DNA from: Alphaproteobacteria bacterium
Lineage (GTDB): Bacteria > Pseudomonadota > Alphaproteobacteria > Rs-D84
Direction: 5' to 3'
Length of the DNA: 64,000 bases
Assembly: GCA_017505705.1 (NCBI GenBank)
Contig: JAFVOS010000011.1
Span: 224,747-288,746, forward strand
The notes under the pieces: generated by a model
The model's database searches: none
What the model saw: only the letters and a program-made list of their open reading frames with translations
What the model was told of the DNA's origin: nothing
Translations under genes and position numbers: made by a program
Part shown: in pieces, positions 18,095-27,259 of the stretch
Layout of the letters: the number at the start of each line of letters is the position of its first letter
Numbering within the stretch: the first letter of the stretch is position 1

Positions 18095-20140
18095 ATGAAA
18101 TTTAAAAAGTTTTTGCGCATTTTATTTAATATATTTTTCTGGGGCTTTACTGCTGCGATTGCAGGGTTGGCTGCCCTGGTTTTTATATATGGAAATGACT
18201 TGCCCGATTACAAGAACCTGGCAACATATGCCCCCCCTGTGGCGACACGCTTATACGCATCAGATGGGTCTTTGTTGATTGAATATGCCGAAGAACGTCG
18301 TGTATTTATTGATTATGATGATATGCCACAACAGTTAATTAACGCATTTGTTGCCGCCGAAGATCAGAATTTCTGGACGCACCCCGGTATTGATATTCAG
18401 GGAATTATGCGTGCTGCGACAAATAATGTTATGCGTATGATGGGCTTTAATACTCGGTTTTCTGGCGCATCAACAATTACACAACAGGTTGCTAAAAATT
18501 TCTTTCTGTCATCAGAACGCACAATGTCACGCAAAATCAAAGAAGCAATATTGGCACTGCGTTTGGAAAGAACGTTTTCTAAGCAACATATATTGACGTT
18601 GTATTTAAATCATATCTTTCTTGGGGCACGTGCATATGGGGTTGGGTCTGCGGCACTGATGTATTTTAACAAGCCTGTTTCTGAATTATCATTGGCGCAA
18701 TGTGCCTTTTTGGCATCTTTGCCCAAGGCGCCAAATAATCGTGATCATGCCATAGAACGTCGAAACTATGTTTTGCGCCGCATGGTCGAAGAAGGTTATA
18801 TAACCCAGGCCCAGGCCGATGTTGCCGCCGCCGAAGAATTAAATATCAACAGTGGTTTTACCGCCCAAATGGAAGAAGATTTTCAATACTTTGCCGAAGA
18901 AGTTCGTCGCCAATTACTTAATGCCCTTGGGCGTGAGGTTTTGTATAATCAGGGCTTGTATATAAAAACAACAATTAATCCAGAAATGCAACGTGCGGCG
19001 GCGGCTGCCCTGGCCAAGGAATTAGATGCATACAATGCCAACCACCCAGATGATCCTAAATTACAGGGTGCAATAATTGCAATGAATCCGCATACTGGTC
19101 GTGTTCTGGCAATGACAGGCGGGCGTTCTTTTAGTGACAGTTCTTTTAATCGTGCCACCCAGGCATATCGCCAGGTTGGTTCAACAATCAAACCATTTGT
19201 ATATTTGGCGGCACTGGAACGTGGATATGGTCCGCAAACATTGTTGTTGGATGCACCAATTGTTGGTATACGTGAAGACTTGTCAGAATGGAAACCAGAA
19301 AATTATGATAAAAAGTTTTTAGGTGATGTGCCATTGCGCCTGTCACTGGAAACATCACGTAATGTGCCGACGGTGCGCCTGGTGCAAAGTATTGGTGAAC
19401 AAGAAGCGATTGAGGCAGCCCAGCGTTTTGGTGTATATCCATGGGATATGAAAAATATAAATTTGTCAATGGCATTGGGGTCTGGTGAAACAACATTGGA
19501 AAAATTAGTGTTGGGTTATTCTGCGTTAATAAACGGTGGGCGTCACATAGATTCCAGATTTGTTGATTATGTTGCAGATCGTTATGGTCGTGTAATGACC
19601 GAAGAAGAACCAGAACTTTTAACATGGTCACCAGATATGCAACCGCCAAAGATAGAATACATGTCAGAACCATTGTCAGATCCGCAAAGTTTATATCAAA
19701 TGGTGTCTATTTTACAGGGGGCCGTTGAACGTGGTACTGGCAAACAGGCACGTGTCCCTGGTCATACGATTGCTGGTAAAACAGGTACGACAAATGATGT
19801 CAAAGATGTATGGTTTGTCGGATTTTCCAAGAATTTAATAGCGGGTGTGTATTTGGGATATGATACACCAAAATCGTTGGGGCGTGGTGCGGGCTCTCAC
19901 ATGGCGGCACGTGTTTTTGCAGACTTTATGCGAACAGCCCTGGCGAATGAAAAAAATCAACCATTTTCTGTGCCAAATGGGTTAACGTTTATGCGTGTTA
20001 ATCGTCGCAGTGGTGTTGCGGCATCGTCAGATCCGTCTGGCACTATTATTACAGAAGCCTTTAAACCAGGCCAGGCACCAAATCCAGCACCATCTGTTAA
20101 ACAATCTGTATCGGATGCGGTTGTTGGTGGTGTGTTTTAA
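18095..20140 (+). CDS. mrcA: Penicillin-binding protein 1A, bifunctional peptidoglycan synthase
   Basis: This class A PBP polymerises glycan strands and crosslinks peptides in the periplasm. The 681-residue protein has one N-terminal membrane anchor (about 10-35). A glycosyltransferase GT51 domain follows, with the catalytic segment AAEDQNFWTHPGIDIQG and the motifs GASTITQQVAKNFFLS and KIKEAILALRLE. The transpeptidase domain has the active-site SxxK in QVGSTIKPFVYL, the S-x-N motif in SRNVPTVRL and the KTG box in AGKTGTTNDVKD. It is slightly shorter than E. coli PBP1A. It leads a run of plus-strand envelope genes. Confidence 0.94.
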   Translation: MKFKKFLRILFNIFFWGFTAAIAGLAALVFIYGNDLPDYKNLATYAPPVATRLYASDGSLLIEYAEERRVFIDYDDMPQQLINAFVAAEDQNFWTHPGIDIQGIMRAATNNVMRMMGFNTRFSGASTITQQVAKNFFLSSERTMSRKIKEAILALRLERTFSKQHILTLYLNHIFLGARAYGVGSAALMYFNKPVSELSLAQCAFLASLPKAPNNRDHAIERRNYVLRRMVEEGYITQAQADVAAAEELNINSGFTAQMEEDFQYFAEEVRRQLLNALGREVLYNQGLYIKTTINPEMQRAAAAALAKELDAYNANHPDDPKLQGAIIAMNPHTGRVLAMTGGRSFSDSSFNRATQAYRQVGSTIKPFVYLAALERGYGPQTLLLDAPIVGIREDLSEWKPENYDKKFLGDVPLRLSLETSRNVPTVRLVQSIGEQEAIEAAQRFGVYPWDMKNINLSMALGSGETTLEKLVLGYSALINGGRHIDSRFVDYVADRYGRVMTEEEPELLTWSPDMQPPKIEYMSEPLSDPQSLYQMVSILQGAVERGTGKQARVPGHTIAGKTGTTNDVKDVWFVGFSKNLIAGVYLGYDTPKSLGRGAGSHMAARVFADFMRTALANEKNQPFSVPNGLTFMRVNRRSGVAASSDPSGTIITEAFKPGQAPNPAPSVKQSVSDAVVGGVF

Positions 20141-20155
20141 ACAAAGGATAAAAGA

Positions 20156-20467
20156 ATGAAACGTATATTATCAGCATTGGTATTGTGTGGATTGTTATCT
20201 GCGTGTGATGATGCGTCTGATGTACCAACCGTTCCGTCATATGTTTGTGGAAATTATACGCTGGAAATGACATTTTCAGAAGACGGCGGTGTGATGCATG
20301 CTGTGATTTCTGGTGATGCGGTTGATTTAAAACTGACACAATCTGCATCGGGTGCAAAATATGCTGGTGTTCTTAACGATACAGACGTTGTTTTATGGGG
20401 CAAAGGTGACGCATGGGCAATGTTTGTTGGCGATGATGAAATAATGATAGAATGTTCTGTTAAATAA
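20156..20467 (+). CDS. mliC: MliC-like lipoprotein, predicted C-type lysozyme inhibitor
   Basis: MliC proteins sit in the outer membrane and block C-type lysozyme. The 103-residue product has a lipoprotein signal with lipobox LLSAC (Cys17). The small domain contains YVCGNYTLEMTF, the family hallmark SASGAKYAG and the later WGKGDAWAMF, matching the S-A-S-G-A-K-Y and W-x-K-G-D/E patterns. A C-terminal Cys (IECSVK) would pair with the Cys in YVC. It starts 15 nt after the PBP1A stop with AAAGGA upstream, so it may be co-transcribed with the synthase that makes lysozyme's target. Confidence 0.82.
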   Translation: MKRILSALVLCGLLSACDDASDVPTVPSYVCGNYTLEMTFSEDGGVMHAVISGDAVDLKLTQSASGAKYAGVLNDTDVVLWGKGDAWAMFVGDDEIMIECSVK

Positions 20468-20528
20468 CGTTTATTTTCATATTTTATTGTGATAGAATGG
20501 TCAGCATAAAGGGCAAGGAGTTGTTATT

Positions 20529-21620
20529 ATGCTGACTGATTATTTTATTTCACATGGTTTATCATTTTTTGCCAGTGGTTGGATGCAGTTTGGTGCTGCA
20601 TTTGGCACTGCGTTTTTTTTGATGTTGATATGCGGGCGTCCATTTATTCGTGCGATGCATGCGTGGCAAAAACGTGGTCAGCCAATCAGTGAAAATGTGC
20701 CTGATTCGCATCGTAAAAAGGCTGGCACCCCGACAATGGGTGGTTTACTGATTGTTGCGGCGATATTGGCTGGTTCTGTGTTGTTTATGCCGTTGCACAG
20801 TAATTTGCCGGGTTGGATTGCGTTATTATCATTGGTTATGTTTGCTGCGCTGGGGTTTGCGGATGATTATAAAAAAGTATCCAGTCAATCTGTCAAGGCC
20901 GCCAATGGTTTAACACCATTAATGCGTCTTGTAATCGAAGGTGTGTTTGTTGTTGTTTTAGCATATTTAATTAATCTGACCATGCCGCCATATATCCCAG
21001 AATATTCATTGGCAATTGGTTCGGGCATAATATTGCCGTTGGGATTTTTATACTATGTTTTTGCGTATTTTGTAATCTGTGGTGGCGCAAATGCTACAAA
21101 TATAACAGACGGTTTAGACGGTATGTTATCTAAATTGTATATGCCTGTATTATTGGTTTTGGTTGTTGCATTGTATGGCGCAACCCGTATTGGTTTTATG
21201 GATACGGTAATGTTCTTGCCGACGGTCAGTGGGCTGTATGCGGTACTGGGGGCTGCATTTGGTGCAGTGCTGGGATTTTTATGGTTTAACGCAAAGCCTG
21301 CATCGATATTTATGGGTGATGTTGGTTCATTGGCGTTGGGTGGTTTTATGGGAACGGTATCAATGCTGTTGAAATCAGAAATTATAATGGGTGTTGCGGC
21401 TGGTATGATGGTATTGATTTTGCTGTCATCATTTATTCAGACGATGTGCTTTAAATTTACACGCAAAATGACAGGTACTGGTCGTCGTGTGTTTTTGCGT
21501 GCACCATTACATCATCATTTTGAAGAATTGGGCTGGGCCGAAACCAAGATAGTAGATAGATTTTTTATCATGTCTATTTTGTTTTCAGGATTGGCATTGG
21601 CATTATTAAAATTCGCATAG
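20529..21620 (+). CDS. mraY: Phospho-N-acetylmuramoyl-pentapeptide-transferase
   Basis: MraY transfers phospho-MurNAc-pentapeptide to undecaprenyl phosphate, forming lipid I in the inner membrane. The 363-residue protein shows the conserved KKAGTPTMGGLL loop, the aspartate-rich FADDYKKVSSQSVKA motif, ATNITDGLDGM, and FNAKPASIFMGDVGSLALGG. Near the C-terminus, LRAPLHHHFE contains the conserved HHH. About ten membrane segments are apparent. AAGGAG precedes the ATG. murD, usually next, is missing and ftsW follows after 8 nt. Confidence 0.97.
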   Translation: MLTDYFISHGLSFFASGWMQFGAAFGTAFFLMLICGRPFIRAMHAWQKRGQPISENVPDSHRKKAGTPTMGGLLIVAAILAGSVLFMPLHSNLPGWIALLSLVMFAALGFADDYKKVSSQSVKAANGLTPLMRLVIEGVFVVVLAYLINLTMPPYIPEYSLAIGSGIILPLGFLYYVFAYFVICGGANATNITDGLDGMLSKLYMPVLLVLVVALYGATRIGFMDTVMFLPTVSGLYAVLGAAFGAVLGFLWFNAKPASIFMGDVGSLALGGFMGTVSMLLKSEIIMGVAAGMMVLILLSSFIQTMCFKFTRKMTGTGRRVFLRAPLHHHFEELGWAETKIVDRFFIMSILFSGLALALLKFA

Positions 21621-21628
21621 GGTAAGAC

Positions 21629-22774
21629 ATGTTTGATATACCACGCACCGAAGAAAGCAAGTTTACCAGCTGGTATTACAGCACAGACCGCAAATTGTTG
21701 GGGTGTATCCTGGCTTTGATTTTTGTAGGCATGTTGTGTGTGGTGTCTGCTGGTTCTGTCCAGGCCCTGCGCAAGGGGTGGGAATGGTACTATTTCCTGC
21801 AAAAGATGATTCCGTTTTATATCGTCGGTCTGGGAACGTTATTTGTGGCCAGTATGTTAAATAAGAAATGGGTGCTGGGTATATCGGGATTGAATGTTGC
21901 GGTTTGTTTTTTGTTATTAATATGGACGGTAATCAATCCAGTGGCCAGCCATGGTTCAGAACGTTGGGCTGTTATTGGCGGAATTCAATTAATGCCATCA
22001 GATATTATGAAGCCAGGTTTGGTTGTAATGACGGCTTGGTTCTTGTCCAAGATGCATGAATTGTATGGCAAAGATATATTCTTTAATCCAAATGCATGGC
22101 GACCAAATTGGATAAGCTGGTGGACATTTCTGGTGCCATTTGCAATTATTTTATTAATTTTATTCCAGCAGCCTGATATTGGAACAACTTTGTTGTTTAT
22201 GGCGGTTGTTGGTGTTATGTTGTTTCTTGCGGGGCTGCCGAAAAAGATATGGGTGCCAGCATTGGGGATTTTTGGCAGTGTTGGATTTTTAGCATTTTTA
22301 TTTGTGCCACACGTACATCGTCGTATATTGGCGTTCTTTCAGCCACTTGATCCGTCCAGCCAGGTTGGTTTATCTGTTAACGCCATACGCCAGGGCGGCT
22401 TGTTTGGTATGGGGGATGAAGCCTTTGCCAAAGAATCATTACCCGATGCCCATACCGATTTTATTTTTGCGGCCATTGCCGAAGATTGGGGGGCGATTGT
22501 TGCGTGTGGGTTGCTGGTGCTGTTTTTGATTGTTATACGTCGATTAACGGTTGCAGCGATGTCTGCACGTGATTTGTTTGTGTTTTATTCTGTTGGTGGC
22601 GCAACCGCATTGTTTGGTTGCCAGGCCTGTATAAATCTGGCAACGACATTGGGATTGATGCCGCCCAAAGGAATGACATTGCCGTTCATATCATCCGGGG
22701 GCAGTTCTTTTTTGGGCTATTGCCTGTTATTTGGTATGATATTGGCAATAATTCGTGAAGATAAGTGGAAATAG
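21629..22774 (+). CDS. ftsW: Septal peptidoglycan polymerase FtsW
   Basis: FtsW is the SEDS-family glycosyltransferase of the divisome. The 381-residue protein has about ten membrane segments and the SEDS signatures: the stretch around HGSERWAVIGGIQLMPSDIMK, FQQPDIGTTLL, the Asp-containing loop ESLPDAHTDFIFAAIAEDWG, and LPFISSGGSSFLGY. A short soluble N-terminus precedes the first membrane segment. It lies 8 nt downstream of mraY and 8 nt upstream of murG, as part of a reduced division and cell-wall cluster. Confidence 0.95.
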   Translation: MFDIPRTEESKFTSWYYSTDRKLLGCILALIFVGMLCVVSAGSVQALRKGWEWYYFLQKMIPFYIVGLGTLFVASMLNKKWVLGISGLNVAVCFLLLIWTVINPVASHGSERWAVIGGIQLMPSDIMKPGLVVMTAWFLSKMHELYGKDIFFNPNAWRPNWISWWTFLVPFAIILLILFQQPDIGTTLLFMAVVGVMLFLAGLPKKIWVPALGIFGSVGFLAFLFVPHVHRRILAFFQPLDPSSQVGLSVNAIRQGGLFGMGDEAFAKESLPDAHTDFIFAAIAEDWGAIVACGLLVLFLIVIRRLTVAAMSARDLFVFYSVGGATALFGCQACINLATTLGLMPPKGMTLPFISSGGSSFLGYCLLFGMILAIIREDKWK

Positions 22775-22782
22775 GATAACTT

Positions 22783-23841
22783 ATGAAAAAGAAATTACAT
22801 ATTTGGATTGCAACAGGTGGCACCGGTGGGCATGTTTTTCCTGCGCTGGCTGTGGCCGAAGAACTGGTTGCACGTAATGCTCGTGTGACAATTTCTTGTG
22901 ATGGTCGTGTCAGAAAAATGGTTTTATCTGGTCGTCCCAAAGGTACATCAATTTGTCATGTTTGGGCATCTGGGGTTGGTGCAAAAAGTAAAATCAAGCA
23001 AATGTGGGCACTGTTTAAAATAGGTGTATCTGCGGTTGCGTTAATGCTGCGATTCATGATATTCAGACCCGACAGGGTTGTTGCATTTGGTGGATATGCA
23101 TCTGTTGCACCTGTGTTTGCGGCCCATGTTTGGCACATACCGACATTTTTGCATGAACAGAACGCAGCAATTGGTCGTGCAAACAAATTTACCATGCGTT
23201 GGGTCAAAACCCTGATGACCAGTTTTCCAAACGTAGCAGGAATTCCGTCTTCTACAAATGCGCATGTTATTTACACAGGATTGCCGGTGCGTCGTGAATT
23301 TTTAGCGCATTCTGGTGCGCCCTTGCCGGGGGCATCACGTATACTGGTGACAGGTGGTTCATTGGGTGCCACCATCCTGGACGATATTGTGCCTGCATCA
23401 ATTGTGGCGATGAAAAATAAAAAGATTTTTGTCACGCATCAGACACGTCCAGAAAATGTATCCAAGTTACAGAAGTTTTATGCAGATAATAAAATTCATG
23501 CAAATGTATTGTCGTTTATTCATGATATGGCCGGTGCCATTGCTGGGGCAGACCTGGTAATCGGGCGCAGTGGTGCCAGTACGGTTATAGAACTGGAAAC
23601 CATTGGGCGTCCAGCTATATTGGTGCCACTAAACATAAATCCAGACCAGGCTGCAAATGCGGAATCATTTGCAAAAACAGGTGGCGGTTTTGCCATAGAA
23701 CAATCTAAATTCACATCAAAATGGTTAACGACCACATTGTCAGAATTGTTTGCTAATCCGTCTCGACTTGAAAAAATGGCGAAAAAAGCACGTGTTGAAA
23801 ACAATGCTGTGACACTAATTGCGGACGCTGTGATGAAATAA
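22783..23841 (+). CDS. murG: UDP-GlcNAc transferase MurG
   Basis: MurG adds GlcNAc to lipid I to make lipid II on the cytoplasmic face. The 352-residue GT-B enzyme begins with the first glycine-rich loop ATGGTGGHVFPALAVAEEL. Next come FGGYASVAPVFAAH, LHEQNAAIGRANKF and a second glycine loop VTGGSLGAT. The nucleotide-sugar site GRSGASTVIELETIGRPAILVPL with NPDQAANAE completes the family pattern. Length is typical. It is the last gene before a terminator; murC, murB and ddl are not present. Confidence 0.97.
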   Translation: MKKKLHIWIATGGTGGHVFPALAVAEELVARNARVTISCDGRVRKMVLSGRPKGTSICHVWASGVGAKSKIKQMWALFKIGVSAVALMLRFMIFRPDRVVAFGGYASVAPVFAAHVWHIPTFLHEQNAAIGRANKFTMRWVKTLMTSFPNVAGIPSSTNAHVIYTGLPVRREFLAHSGAPLPGASRILVTGGSLGATILDDIVPASIVAMKNKKIFVTHQTRPENVSKLQKFYADNKIHANVLSFIHDMAGAIAGADLVIGRSGASTVIELETIGRPAILVPLNINPDQAANAESFAKTGGGFAIEQSKFTSKWLTTTLSELFANPSRLEKMAKKARVENNAVTLIADAVMK

Positions 23842-23844
23842 AAA

Positions 23845-23871
23845 AAGCTGCATAATGTGCAGCTTTTTTAA
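23845..23871 (+). terminator. Terminator of murG
   Basis: AGCTGCA and TGCAGCT pair over a TAATG loop, with A-rich and T-rich flanks, directly after the murG stop. Confidence 0.88.
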
Positions 23872-23949
23872 ATGATGATTTTAGTTGTTTTTTCTGCTTG
23901 CTCTGGTTTTGTAATTTGTTCTATGATTGTTTCAGGAAGGAAAGGAATT

Positions 23950-25266
23950 ATGCGTCATATAACTGTTTCTGTTTTGGCATTATTATTTACATTGCCGGTG
24001 TTTGCTGATGCACGTTTGCCGGTTGTGAATCTGGCGTCTGGCGGTGTGTCTGCACGTGCTGCGTTTGGCGAACCGGCAAGTGTTGCGCCAAAGAAAACAT
24101 TGCCACACAGAAATGTTGTTGCACGTCCTGCGGTTAAAAAAACTGTTGCGCAACCTGTCAAATCAACAGAGCAGGGTGGGGCAATCGTCGCAGACAATGA
24201 TGTCTTGTTGCCACATCGTCCCAGCAATGATTTATGGGCACGTGGTACAAATATGGATGCGCCATTGCGCATGCCGTCACCATCTGAATTTGCGGTATAT
24301 CGCAGCGAAGATTTATTGCCCGAAGAAACATTGGATACCGCCACATTGCCCCAGACGTATGCATATAATGATGCGCCTGTGGAACAAAGACCCAGTACGG
24401 TAAAAAAATCACAGAATAAAAAGTCGGCATTGGACGCACAAATTGAACGTTTGGTTGAATTGCAACGTCGTGCAGATGAAAGTGTTGATGTGCGCCCCCC
24501 TGTTGCATCACGTGTGATTGCACGTCCTGTGGCGGAAACAAAAACATCACCGATTGCAGATGTGGCACCTGTTGAAGTTGCACATGCGCCTGTGGCAGAC
24601 GTTGCAGATACTGTATCTGTTCGTCGTATGGTTGTGCCAATGGAAACACGTGATGTTATCGTGCGCAAGGTTGAAAAAAATGCGTCCCCTCGGATTACAG
24701 CGGTGCGTGATGATATGACCAAATTAAGTCCGTCTGAATTGCGTCGTGCTTTTCGCAAGACTTTCTTGTCTGAAAATAAACACTTGTCCACATACCAGGT
24801 TGATGACAGTTTTGATGTCGCCAGTGATATGACCACATCAACTGTTGGTTTTACGTCTGCACGTGATTTAAGCGAAGATTCTGGTATTCGTCCACTGGAA
24901 ATAAAGATTAAGTTCCGTAATGATGATTCCGCTTTGTCTCGTGACAATTATAATCTGTTAAGTGAATATGCAGCAATTGTTGTTCATAATCCAATGCGTG
25001 CAATTCAGATTGCGATACCATCAAGATCGACAACTGATTCTGATATGCGAAAATTGACTGCACGTCGTTTGGCAATTGTTGAACAGGTTCTGCGTGATAC
25101 AGGTGTTTCCCAGCAACGTATAATACCGGTGTTAAGTCAGCGCAACGAAGATGGATTTGTTCTGCGTGTAATTTCTAATGAACAGTACGAAAGCTTGTCG
25201 CAACAAAAACAGAACATTTTTGGTGATACTGTATCGTCCAAGAAATATAAAAGTATGACGTGGTAA
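23950..25266 (+). CDS. Secreted protein with a degenerate OmpA-like C-terminal domain
   Basis: The 438-residue product starts at ATG 23950 behind AAAGGA and has a signal peptide (MRHITVSVLALLFTLPVFADA). A long low-complexity middle (about 25-260) is rich in Ala, Val, Pro and Arg and is probably disordered. It contains a short basic helix and repeated RPVA/RPAV-like stretches. The last 130 residues resemble an OmpA peptidoglycan-binding domain: IKIKFRNDDSALSRDNYNLL, then RKLTARRLAIVEQVLRDTGV. The canonical Asp/Arg pair of OmpA is only partly recognisable. A periplasmic, cell-wall-associated role is plausible. Its last codons overlap the GTG start of comF. Confidence 0.65.
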   Translation: MRHITVSVLALLFTLPVFADARLPVVNLASGGVSARAAFGEPASVAPKKTLPHRNVVARPAVKKTVAQPVKSTEQGGAIVADNDVLLPHRPSNDLWARGTNMDAPLRMPSPSEFAVYRSEDLLPEETLDTATLPQTYAYNDAPVEQRPSTVKKSQNKKSALDAQIERLVELQRRADESVDVRPPVASRVIARPVAETKTSPIADVAPVEVAHAPVADVADTVSVRRMVVPMETRDVIVRKVEKNASPRITAVRDDMTKLSPSELRRAFRKTFLSENKHLSTYQVDDSFDVASDMTTSTVGFTSARDLSEDSGIRPLEIKIKFRNDDSALSRDNYNLLSEYAAIVVHNPMRAIQIAIPSRSTTDSDMRKLTARRLAIVEQVLRDTGVSQQRIIPVLSQRNEDGFVLRVISNEQYESLSQQKQNIFGDTVSSKKYKSMTW

Positions 25267-25982
25267 GTAAATTTGTAAAATCAGTCCTAGAATTTTTATT
25301 TCCGCCGGCGTGTCCATTATGTGGCACGCCGGTGTCAACACATGGTGAATTGTGTGCAGATTGCTGGACGTCGTTTAATTGGATTGATGGATCTAAATGT
25401 GTATGTTGTGGTTATCCATTTGCGCTGGATATGGGTGACAATGCCATGTGTCCTGTCTGTGCGTCGGGACGCTCTGAACTAGATTGGATTCGTTCTGCGT
25501 GTGTATATGATGATGCGTCACGTATGGCGGTTTTACCATTCAAACATGCGGGTCGCATATCATATTCATATTTTATGTCGCGTGCGATGATTTGGGCACT
25601 GCGTGATTGTGATTTAAGTGGCATAGATGTTATTATACCAGTTCCATTGGCGTATCGTCGTATCTTTTATCGTGCCTATAACCAGGCAGCATTGTTGGCA
25701 AAACCGATTGCGAAACTGATGGGTGTGAAAATAGATTATGATTCTGTTTGTCGCAAATACAGACGTGATATGGGGCATATGAATGCTCGCATGCGTGCAG
25801 AAAATATTCGTGGTGTGTTTTCTGTGGTCAGGCCCGAAAATATTAAGGGGCGCAAGATTTTATTGGTCGATGATGTTATGACCAGTGGTGCAACGTTTTC
25901 AGAATTGCGTCGTGTATTAATTGACGCTGGCGCATCGGCTGTATACGGTGTGACATTTTGTCGTACAGTGCGCAGTGTTTAA
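25260..25982 (+). CDS. comF: ComF-family phosphoribosyltransferase
   Basis: ComF proteins are needed for DNA uptake in competent bacteria; the exact reaction is not settled. The 240-residue product has paired Cys motifs CPLCG, CADC, CVCCG and CPVC in the first 70 residues, a zinc-finger arrangement. The PRTase core follows, with FKHAGRISY and the PRPP loop ILLVDDVMTSGATF. The start appears to be GTG at 25260, overlapping the upstream stop, with no clear ribosome binding site, so coupling is likely. Its stop overlaps that of the opposing gene by 3 to 4 nt with no terminator between. Confidence 0.88.
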   Translation: MVSKFVKSVLEFLFPPACPLCGTPVSTHGELCADCWTSFNWIDGSKCVCCGYPFALDMGDNAMCPVCASGRSELDWIRSACVYDDASRMAVLPFKHAGRISYSYFMSRAMIWALRDCDLSGIDVIIPVPLAYRRIFYRAYNQAALLAKPIAKLMGVKIDYDSVCRKYRRDMGHMNARMRAENIRGVFSVVRPENIKGRKILLVDDVMTSGATFSELRRVLIDAGASAVYGVTFCRTVRSV

Positions 25983-26341
25983 GAATAGGTTTTTGGATTT
26001 GGTATATTGTGAATCATGTATTTGCTGTATGCCAAATGTGCTTCTTGCATCATTATTTTTGTGCTGCATACACGCATAATGTGTAAAATGTCTTTTGCGA
26101 CGGGATCGATTTGTTTTTCGGATGTGTCGATTGTGGCATCTTCCAGCAAATCATCGCCAACGTAAACGGTATAATAAATAATGGTCTGTACAGAATCCAT
26201 AATTGTTATGTCTGCGCAGATTGAAAGTGCACGATTATCTGGCAGCATTATATGATACATAACTGTATCGTCCAGTGTTGTGACCGAAACAGGGAATTTA
26301 TCAATCATTGCCAATAAAAATTTTTTATTTTTAGGATTCAT
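25979..26341 (-). CDS. Small protein of unknown function, tandem paralogue A
   Basis: I do not recognise this 120-residue protein. It begins MNPKNKKFLLAMIDKFPVSV and ends with a helix containing IMRVCSTKIMMQEAHLAY. It lacks a signal peptide or membrane segment, so it is probably cytoplasmic. The gene just upstream encodes a protein with the same opening (MNP-x-x-x-KFL), a shared middle YY-x-V and the same closing motif (I-M-x-x-x-R-x-C-S-x-K-I-x-x-Q-E). The two are therefore ancient tandem duplicates. It starts 12 nt after its paralogue and ends tail-to-tail with comF. Confidence 0.7.
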   Translation of the reverse strand: MNPKNKKFLLAMIDKFPVSVTTLDDTVMYHIMLPDNRALSICADITIMDSVQTIIYYTVYVGDDLLEDATIDTSEKQIDPVAKDILHIMRVCSTKIMMQEAHLAYSKYMIHNIPNPKTYS

Positions 26342-26353
26342 TTCTTTTTTGTT

Positions 26354-26710
26354 TTAGCTGTGTATTTTTCCTGTTTCCAATTGGCTTAGCAGTCCGCCTT
26401 GTCTGGCCTTCATCTCTTGTGCCAAAATTTTATTAGAACATTTTCGTACCAGTTCCATTATATTTCGTGTTATTTCTGTTGGGTTGCCACCATCTAAACA
26501 AAAGCCATCAGCCAACACTTGCATATTGGCGGTGACGGCATAATATCGCCCTGGACGTCCACGTTCGTCAGTTGTATAAACGCATGAAAAACCAAACATT
26601 GTGCCGTCGCCCATTTCGATTGTGTATTCTGCTTCGGTACCGGTATGCATCACGTCCATATTGTATGTACGAATTATGTGGTGTAAAAACTTAAGTATTT
26701 CTGGGTTCAT
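26354..26710 (-). CDS. Small protein of unknown function, tandem paralogue B
   Basis: This 118-residue protein begins MNPEILKFLHHIIRTYNMDV and contains VRKCSNKILAQEMKARQ near its end, matching paralogue A downstream. No family is recognised. The ATG at 26710 is chosen over a 34-residue in-frame extension because both paralogues share the MNP start. In addition, a promoter with TTGACA and CAAAAT places the -10 exactly 7 nt before this ATG, making the transcript leaderless and the extension untranslated. Confidence 0.72.
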   Translation of the reverse strand: MNPEILKFLHHIIRTYNMDVMHTGTEAEYTIEMGDGTMFGFSCVYTTDERGRPGRYYAVTANMQVLADGFCLDGGNPTEITRNIMELVRKCSNKILAQEMKARQGGLLSQLETGKIHS

Positions 26711-26717
26711 GGTGTAT

Positions 26718-26746
26718 ATTTTGCTGCCAAAAAAAACATTTGTCAA
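26718..26746 (-). promoter_or_regulatory. Promoter of paralogue B, leaderless
   Basis: On the minus strand, TTGACA (26746-26741) and CAAAAT (26723-26718) have a 17-nt spacer. Seven bases separate the -10 from the ATG. Confidence 0.6.
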
Positions 26747-26940
26747 ATAAAATATTGTTGGCGGGGCGTATTGTTGCGCTATATAACACAGATGGCGCAA
26801 TATCAGAAACAATATCTAATCCAACACGTGTTGCAGAAAAAGTAAAAAATCAACCAAAAATGGAATGTATTGGAAGTGTCTTCTTTGCCGACGGAATTAC
26901 AATCATTAGATGTATCGACATGGACACCGGTAATCAATAA
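26740..26940 (+). CDS. Possible small protein ORF (doubtful)
   Basis: An open frame of up to 66 codons runs on the plus strand with only TTG starts (26740, 26755, 26758) and ends just before a terminator. The product would read RIVALYNTDGAISETISNP and so on, with no recognised family. It overlaps the promoter of the opposing gene. Its uncommon starts and lack of a ribosome binding site make it uncertain; the codon pattern is not unlike real genes here. Confidence 0.3.
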   Translation: MSNKILLAGRIVALYNTDGAISETISNPTRVAEKVKNQPKMECIGSVFFADGITIIRCIDMDTGNQ

Positions 26941-26942
26941 AT

Positions 26943-26970
26943 AAAAAATCCCCCAAACGGGGGATTTTTT
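26943..26970. terminator. Terminator downstream of rpmA, bidirectional
   Basis: AATCCCCC at 26947-26954 pairs with GGGGGATT at 26959-26966 over AAAC, flanked by A and T tracts on both sides. It would stop rplU-rpmA transcription on the minus strand. Confidence 0.9.
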
Positions 26971-26984
26971 AATTCTGATAATGC

Positions 26985-27248
26985 TTATGCATTTTCTTCT
27001 GGAACAACAGAAACAGTTTTTCTGTCGCCGTTGCCTTTTTTGAATTTCACAATACCTGCAATTTTTGCAAAGATTGTGTGGTCTTTACCCATACCAACAT
27101 TCAAGCCTGGGTGAACAGATGTTCCACGTTGGCGAATGATGATGTTTCCTGGGATAACACGACTGCCACCAGATTTTTTAACACCTAATCTGCGTCCGGC
27201 TGAGTCGCGTCCGTTTGACGTTGCGGAACCCGCTTTCTTATGTGCCAT
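26985..27248 (-). CDS. rpmA: 50S ribosomal protein L27
   Basis: L27 reaches to the peptidyl transferase centre. The 87-residue protein begins [20 protein letters not shown], which is diagnostic, followed by [20 protein letters not shown] and the basic C-terminal part. There is no N-terminal cleavage extension of the Firmicutes type. It lies 11 nt downstream of rplU in the usual L21-L27 order; obgE does not follow, as a terminator comes next. Confidence 0.98.
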   Translation of the reverse strand: MAHKKAGSATSNGRDSAGRRLGVKKSGGSRVIPGNIIIRQRGTSVHPGLNVGMGKDHTIFAKIAGIVKFKKGNGDRKTVSVVPEENA

Positions 27249-27259
27249 AACTTCGCTCC

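Noticed and set aside
25260..25266. Frameshift joining the OmpA-like gene to comF
   Set aside because: Each product has a complete, separate architecture and a plausible start; simple overlap is enough.
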